A stretch of 64,000 bases of DNA from Paenibacillus silvae (GTDB lineage Bacteria; Bacillota; Bacilli; Paenibacillales; Paenibacillaceae), in assembly GCF_014639235.1 (NCBI RefSeq), contig NZ_BMFU01000006.1:243217-307216 (forward strand), read 5' to 3'. Shown here piece after piece: positions 60,467 to 64,000 of this stretch. Position numbers and translations under genes: made by a program. The notes below the pieces were generated by a model. It did not search any database. It saw only the letters and a program-made list of their open reading frames with translations, and had not been told where the DNA came from. The first letter of the stretch is position 1; each line of letters starts with the position of its first letter.

Positions 60467-61333
60467 ATGGTTTTGAAAAAGTGGAAAAAAGTAACCGCCT
60501 CGTTGATGCTGAGCATCGTCACCCTGGGAAGTGGACTGACCTTTCTGGAGGCGCCGCCGGCTTCGGCTGCTGCCAATGCTGTTCCGGCTTATGAAGTGAA
60601 GTTCCTGGCGAAGCCGGAAGTTGTATTAAACAACGATGGTACACCCCGCAGCGAAGTGATTCAGACCCTTGGTTTGGACGCTACACCACGAAACATCAAT
60701 GTGGAGTACTTTGACACAAATGCTCTCGGACTGGATGCAGCAGGATGGAATGTTCGTTTTCGCAAAAAGGACGACAAAAATAATTACGAGCTGACTTACA
60801 AAAAACGTTACCCTGTCGTTAACGGAGATATTAATGCAGCGCTGACGCTTGCGAACCAGGAGGGCTTCGATCAATCGGATGATAACTATGAGGCCGAGAT
60901 TGACTGGGGATATGGAAAACAAACCCTGAGCTTCTCCAATACGAAAAAAGTAGATACCAAAACATCAGGAACACAGCTGCCTTCCGAAAAAGATGCTTTG
61001 AACCTGCTGCTGGACAAGCTTCCCGGTAAATTAAAAAACTGGTCTGCCTCCAACTGGGGCAAACAACAGCTGACACAGGCTCGCGCCTACGGCCCAATTA
61101 CCTTCCAGCGGTACGAAGGTACATGGAACAGTCAGGAGCTTACCCTTGAAGTCTGGCCTATCCGTAATGCAGCAGGTACAGGCACCGAGAATGTCGTTGA
61201 GGTTTCATTCAAGTCAGCTGACACCTCCGCTGTATCTGGTCTGCGCAGCCAGTTGATGCAGTTGCTCCAGAACAAGAACTGGCTGATCCCAGCCGATGGC
61301 CTGAAAACACAAACGATTCTGGAACGGTATTAA
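60467..61333 (+). CDS. Secreted CYTH-like protein
   Basis: A 288-residue exported protein with a signal peptide (about 1-35, ASLMLSIVTLGSGLTFLEAP, SAAA). The mature part reads YEVKFLAKPE, VEYFDTNALGLDAAGWNVRF, RKKDDKNNYELTYKKRYP and YEAEIDWGYG, matching the strand order of the CYTH/triphosphate tunnel fold. The first Glu of the ExExK motif is missing (AYEVK), so metal binding may be altered. CYTH proteins are usually cytoplasmic, so secretion is unusual. TAGGAGAG precedes the ATG. Confidence 0.65.
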   Translation: MVLKKWKKVTASLMLSIVTLGSGLTFLEAPPASAAANAVPAYEVKFLAKPEVVLNNDGTPRSEVIQTLGLDATPRNINVEYFDTNALGLDAAGWNVRFRKKDDKNNYELTYKKRYPVVNGDINAALTLANQEGFDQSDDNYEAEIDWGYGKQTLSFSNTKKVDTKTSGTQLPSEKDALNLLLDKLPGKLKNWSASNWGKQQLTQARAYGPITFQRYEGTWNSQELTLEVWPIRNAAGTGTENVVEVSFKSADTSAVSGLRSQLMQLLQNKNWLIPADGLKTQTILERY

Positions 61334-61357
61334 TGGAAGAAAATTTTAAGTAGAAAC

Positions 61358-61402
61358 AAAAGCTCATTCTGCTTGTTAGAATACAAGTAGGAGGAGCTTT
61401 TT
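61358..61402 (+). terminator. Terminator of the CYTH-like gene
   Basis: AAAAGCTC ... GAGCTTTTT with inner CTTGT / ACAAG pairing. Confidence 0.7.
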
Positions 61403-61460
61403 CGGGAGGATAAATATATACTATGTATATTCTACAACACCAAAACTAAGCAATCACGAA

Positions 61461-61895
61461 TTATAATCGAATAATTCCATTACTTGAGTCATTAGTGAAC
61501 AACTGTCTCTCAATCTCCCATAAAAATGTTTTAGCTGCTGCAGACTTAAAAAATCCTAATTTTACTTTTCGATATCTGCCGTTCATATTATAACCAATAA
61601 TCAAAAAACTATGAAAATTCATTTTACCTTGTCTGTCTGGAAAATGTACGCCATTCACTTTACATAGCGAAAGCTCAAATATTTGCTGATCTGTACTAAC
61701 ATACAAGTTACCGTTACCTAGCAGTATATCCACTTTCTTACCCTCTGGGACCTGAGGTAGACCTGAGTGATGAATTCCAATCGAATGTAATGCTGCACCA
61801 AATTCTTTCTTTAATCTGTTCGATCTTATCTTTTGTCCACTCCCATAAATAATTAATGAGGTCATTACAATGACAAAAAATATCATAGGGACCAT
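61461..61895 (-). CDS. Membrane-anchored unknown protein
   Basis: A 144-residue protein with one N-terminal membrane segment (MVPMIFFVIVMTSLIIYG) and a soluble beta-rich domain (VDILLGNGNLYVSTDQQIFE, FHSFLIIGYNMNGRYRKVKL) that may have a PH-like fold. AGGAGG precedes the ATG at 61895; the reading from 61967 adds a tail without a ribosome site. AT-rich like the following integrase-tRNA region. Confidence 0.6.
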   Translation of the reverse strand: MVPMIFFVIVMTSLIIYGSGQKIRSNRLKKEFGAALHSIGIHHSGLPQVPEGKKVDILLGNGNLYVSTDQQIFELSLCKVNGVHFPDRQGKMNFHSFLIIGYNMNGRYRKVKLGFFKSAAAKTFLWEIERQLFTNDSSNGIIRL

Positions 61896-61967
61896 TTGAT
61901 AACCTCCTATATCTTTATTAAATATTATCAAGTATAGCTTACCACAAAATCTCATTATATGGTTCAC

Positions 61968-62273
61968 TTCATCTTTCTAGACCTCCTACTATTCAATAAT
62001 AAAAAACGAGCTCTTGCATAATAAAATGTACCCTATAAGATACAAAGATAGACACTTTAAAAAAGGTCATCTTGTAGGGTACATTTTATTAACTGGTAGG
62101 GCCTTTTGGTTACGGATCGCTTGTGATTATGGTTGCAAAAATCTCGAAAATCTAGTGAGATAGTGCGGTGATGTTTTGTCAATAACCGTAAACTATTCCG
62201 TTAAATATTCCTGAATTATTCCTGAGCTGATTCTATCTGCTTCAGGCGCTTATCCAGGTCGGTGACATTTCCA
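61968..62273. other. AT-rich gap with a 22-bp inverted repeat
   Basis: No gene is supported. Holds the inverted repeat at 62020-62090 and the presumed lost N-terminal part of the integrase. Confidence 0.4.
62020..62090. repeat. Short element with 22-bp inverted repeats
   Basis: Arms at 62020-62041 and 62069-62090, one G-U/mismatch in 22, sharing AAAATGTACCCTA and TAGGGTACATTTT. The 27-base interior contains AGACACTTTAAAAAAGG. It may be a MITE or IS end pair, or an unusually long terminator. Confidence 0.5.
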
Positions 62274-62757
62274 TTTGTCATTGCAATCAAGGCAAGAAAA
62301 TTTTTCCTGAGCCGCACTGGTTCGCTCCTAGGCGGCTTCCGACGGGGCGAATACTTGGTCGTAGAATGGCCAGATGTGGATTATGATCGAAATGCTATCT
62401 GGATCGATAAGTAAATCACATTTGATAAAGACGGACAGAAGATTGAAGGCGAGGTCAAGACAGAAGAATCTAGGAAGTTTCTGCAGAAGAAAAGCATTGC
62501 GCATGTCAAACTGCACGGGCTACGGCAAACGGCTGCTATGTTGCTTAGAGAGAGTGGCGCGGACCTTAAAACGATGCAGTAACGATTGCGGCATACCAAG
62601 ATCGGAACGACAGCCGATATCTACACTCATAAGTTTGAGATATTCTCCAGAGAGGCGGCAGACAGTTTAGAGAGGTTTGATCCTAAAAAAGTTGAGAATT
62701 GCCCCATGATCTGTCCCATGATCAGAAATAGTCCGGTAGTTTGTCGAATTTTAAACA
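62274..62757 (+). pseudogene. Tyrosine integrase remnant (phage or ICE type)
   Basis: One frame carries the C-terminal catalytic domain of a tyrosine recombinase: GGFRRGEYLVVEWPDVDYDR, stop TAA at 62412, ITFDKDGQKIEGE, HVKLHGLRQTAAMLLRESGA, stop TAA at 62580, RLRHTKIGTTADIYTH and SREAADSLERFDPKK. The catalytic Arg (GLRRGE-type), HxLR and LRHT...Y motifs are recognisable, with HxLRH changed to HGLRQ. The N-terminus is gone. It points at the tRNA-Gly gene 50 bases downstream, the expected position for a tRNA-targeting integrase. Confidence 0.8.
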
Positions 62758-62805
62758 AACAAAAAAACCCGCTGCAACGGGGCTTGAAGGTGTTACACAC
62801 TATAA

Positions 62806-62876
62806 AGCGGGTGATGGGAATCGAACCCACGCTATTAGCTTGGAAGGCTAAAGTTCTACCATTGAACTACACCCGC
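62806..62876 (-). tRNA. tRNA-Gly (UCC)
   Basis: Cloverleaf with GCGGGTG acceptor, anticodon TCC in CTTCCAA, T-loop GGTTCGATTCC. No encoded CCA. Last of the array and next to the integrase remnant. Confidence 0.9.
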
Positions 62877-62889
62877 ATAAAACAAAAAA

Positions 62890-62963
62890 TCGGGATGACA
62901 CGATTTGAACATGCGACCCCCTGGTCCCAAACCAGGTGCTCTACCAAGCTGAGCTACATCCCG
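62890..62963 (-). tRNA. tRNA-Pro (UGG)
   Basis: Acceptor CGGGATG, anticodon TGG in TTTGGGA, T-loop TTCAAAT. No encoded CCA. Confidence 0.9.
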
Positions 62964-62979
62964 ATATGAAAGGAAATAA

Positions 62980-63056
62980 TGGCGCGCCCTGAGAGATTCG
63001 AACTCCCGGCCTTTTGATTCGTAGTCAAACGCTCTATCCAGCTGAGCTAAGGGCGC
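62980..63056 (-). tRNA. tRNA-Arg (ACG)
   Basis: Acceptor GCGCCCT, anticodon ACG in CTACGAA, T-loop GTTCGAATC, encoded CCA. Confidence 0.9.
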
Positions 63057-63063
63057 ATATATT

Positions 63064-63138
63064 TGGAGCGGAAGACGGGAATCGAACCCGCGACCCTCGC
63101 CTTGGCAAGGCGATGCTCTACCGCTGAGCCACTTCCGC
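63064..63138 (-). tRNA. tRNA-Gly (GCC)
   Basis: Acceptor GCGGAAG, anticodon GCC in TTGCCAA, encoded CCA. Confidence 0.9.
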
Positions 63139-63145
63139 AAATATA

Positions 63146-63233
<88 letters not shown>

Positions 63234-63245
63234 AAAATATGAAAG

Positions 63246-63318
63246 TGAGTCATGAAGGATTCGAACCTTCGACACCCTGATTAAAAGTCAGGTGCTCTAC
63301 CAGCTGAGCTAATGACTC
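63246..63318 (-). tRNA. tRNA-Lys (UUU)
   Basis: Acceptor GAGTCAT, anticodon TTT in CTTTTAA. No encoded CCA. Confidence 0.9.
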
Positions 63319-63326
63319 ATAGTAAA

Positions 63327-63401
63327 TGGCTGGGGATATAGGATTTGAACCTATGCATGACGGAGTCAAAGTCCGTTGCCTTACCGCTTGGCTAATCCCC
63401 A
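63327..63401 (-). tRNA. tRNA-Gln (UUG)
   Basis: Acceptor TGGGGAT, anticodon TTG in CTTTGAC, encoded CCA. Confidence 0.9.
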
Positions 63402-63412
63402 ATAAGAAACTA

Positions 63413-63489
63413 TGGGGCGATCGAGGGGAATTGAACCCCCGAATGCCGGATCCACAAACCGGTGCGTTAACCACTTCGCCACGATCGCC
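63413..63489 (-). tRNA. tRNA-His (GUG)
   Basis: Acceptor GCGATCG with the extra G at -1, anticodon GTG in TTGTGGA, encoded CCA. Confidence 0.9.
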
Positions 63490-63582
63490 ATAAAGTAAAA
63501 CGAATAATGCATGAGTATTTCAGTATTTCCATCAAAGTATATATTATACACTCTACAAGCCTTGATTTGCAAAATACTAAAA

Positions 63583-63658
<76 letters not shown>

Positions 63659-63681
63659 ACGGTGTAAAATAGCTTGTAAAG

Positions 63682-63700
63682 ATGGCGGAACCGACGGGAT
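63682..63700 (-). repeat. Duplicate of the tRNA-Asp 3' end
   Basis: ATGGCGGAACCGACGGGAT at 63682-63700 repeats 63795-63813, the 3' end of tRNA-Asp with its CCA. The 94 bases between include short CTTCG/CGAAG hairpins. This looks like an attachment-site scar or a partial tRNA duplication. Confidence 0.7.
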
Positions 63701-63795
63701 ACTCTCACTTCGTTCGATACTGCGAAGCAGATGCTCTCGAAGTGTATGCTCCGACGAACCCAAATCCGGATTCTCATCCCTGAAGCATATAAGAA

Positions 63796-63873
63796 TGGCG
63801 GAACCGACGGGATTCGAACCCGCGATCTCCTGCGTGACAGGCAGGCATGTTAGGCCAACTACACCACGGTTCC
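63796..63873 (-). tRNA. tRNA-Asp (GUC)
   Basis: Acceptor GGAACCG, anticodon GTC in CTGTCAC, encoded CCA. Its 3' end is duplicated 113 bases away. Confidence 0.9.
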
Positions 63874-63901
63874 AGATCACTTTCCGTGAAGAAAGTCTCA
63901 A

Positions 63902-63975
<74 letters not shown>

Positions 63976-63992
63976 TCGTTATAAAAAGTATA

Positions 63993-64000
63993 TGGTGGAG
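63993..64000 (-). tRNA. 3' end of another tRNA at the window edge
   Basis: The last eight bases read CTCCACCA on the minus strand, a typical tRNA 3' end. tRNA-Val of Bacillales ends this way, but eight bases cannot prove identity. Confidence 0.4.

Overview
The window reads as a chromosomal segment of a Paenibacillus-like, spore-forming Gram-positive (Bacillota). The evidence is strong AGGAGG-type ribosome sites, frequent GTG and TTG starts, a CdaS-type diadenylate cyclase, a Bacillus-type Fnr with C-terminal cysteines, secreted proteins with copper amine oxidase N-terminal-like domains, and a YheC/D-type ATP-grasp protein. The species name is inference. No rRNA, intact insertion sequence or CRISPR array was seen.

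Layout. 1-9 kb: cdaS, a secreted OB-fold/GATase-like protein, a small membrane protein, a perfect Fur box before a 51-codon ORF, a GNAT acetyltransferase, an fnr-like gene with a perfect TGTGA-N6-TCACA box upstream, and long gene-poor stretches holding two copies of a repeat family. 8.2-10.6 kb: an NreA-like GAF protein, a NarL-type response regulator and a PAS histidine kinase. 10.7-14.9 kb: an AT-rich island with two near-identical secreted Cu_amine_oxidN-like proteins around an unknown 365-residue protein, then a split sigma factor (region 4-like and region 2-like proteins, as in B. subtilis SigO/RsoA) divergent from a YvrJ-like membrane peptide. 15-16.7 kb: Lrp-type regulator and a two-part CHR chromate transporter. 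16.9-19.2 kb: a secreted protein with nine Ig-like repeats. 20-26.7 kb: a cluster acting on uronate-containing polysaccharide (GH88, two lyase-like proteins, SGNH esterase). 26.7-35.4 kb: AzlCD, two chemoreceptors, GIY-YIG and DUF2087 proteins, and a serine hydrolase.

36.3-49.5 kb is the most coherent system: an amino-sugar ABC transporter (SBP, two permeases, ATPase), a YesL-like membrane protein, NamZ- and NagZ-type glycosidases without signal peptides, a MurK-like kinase, MurQ etherase, MurR-like regulator and AnmK. Together they describe uptake of intact peptidoglycan saccharides, cleavage inside the cell and conversion to GlcNAc-6-P, instead of the secreted-glycosidase plus MurP-PTS scheme of B. 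subtilis. Three promoters in the cluster carry related AT-rich palindromes that I propose as MurR operators.

49.8-61.9 kb: a methyltransferase, YheC/D ATP-grasp, DUF6492-like glycosyltransferase, mannose-1-phosphate guanylyltransferase, a Fe3+/2-aminoethylphosphonate-type ABC transporter with a metallo-beta-lactamase-fold partner and a divergent LysR regulator, and a secreted CYTH-like protein. 62.2-64 kb: a decayed tyrosine integrase next to a minus-strand array of ten tRNA genes (5' to 3': fMet, Asp, Thr, His, Gln, Lys, Leu, Gly, Arg, Pro, Gly is eleven including both Gly genes) plus the 3' end of another at the window edge.
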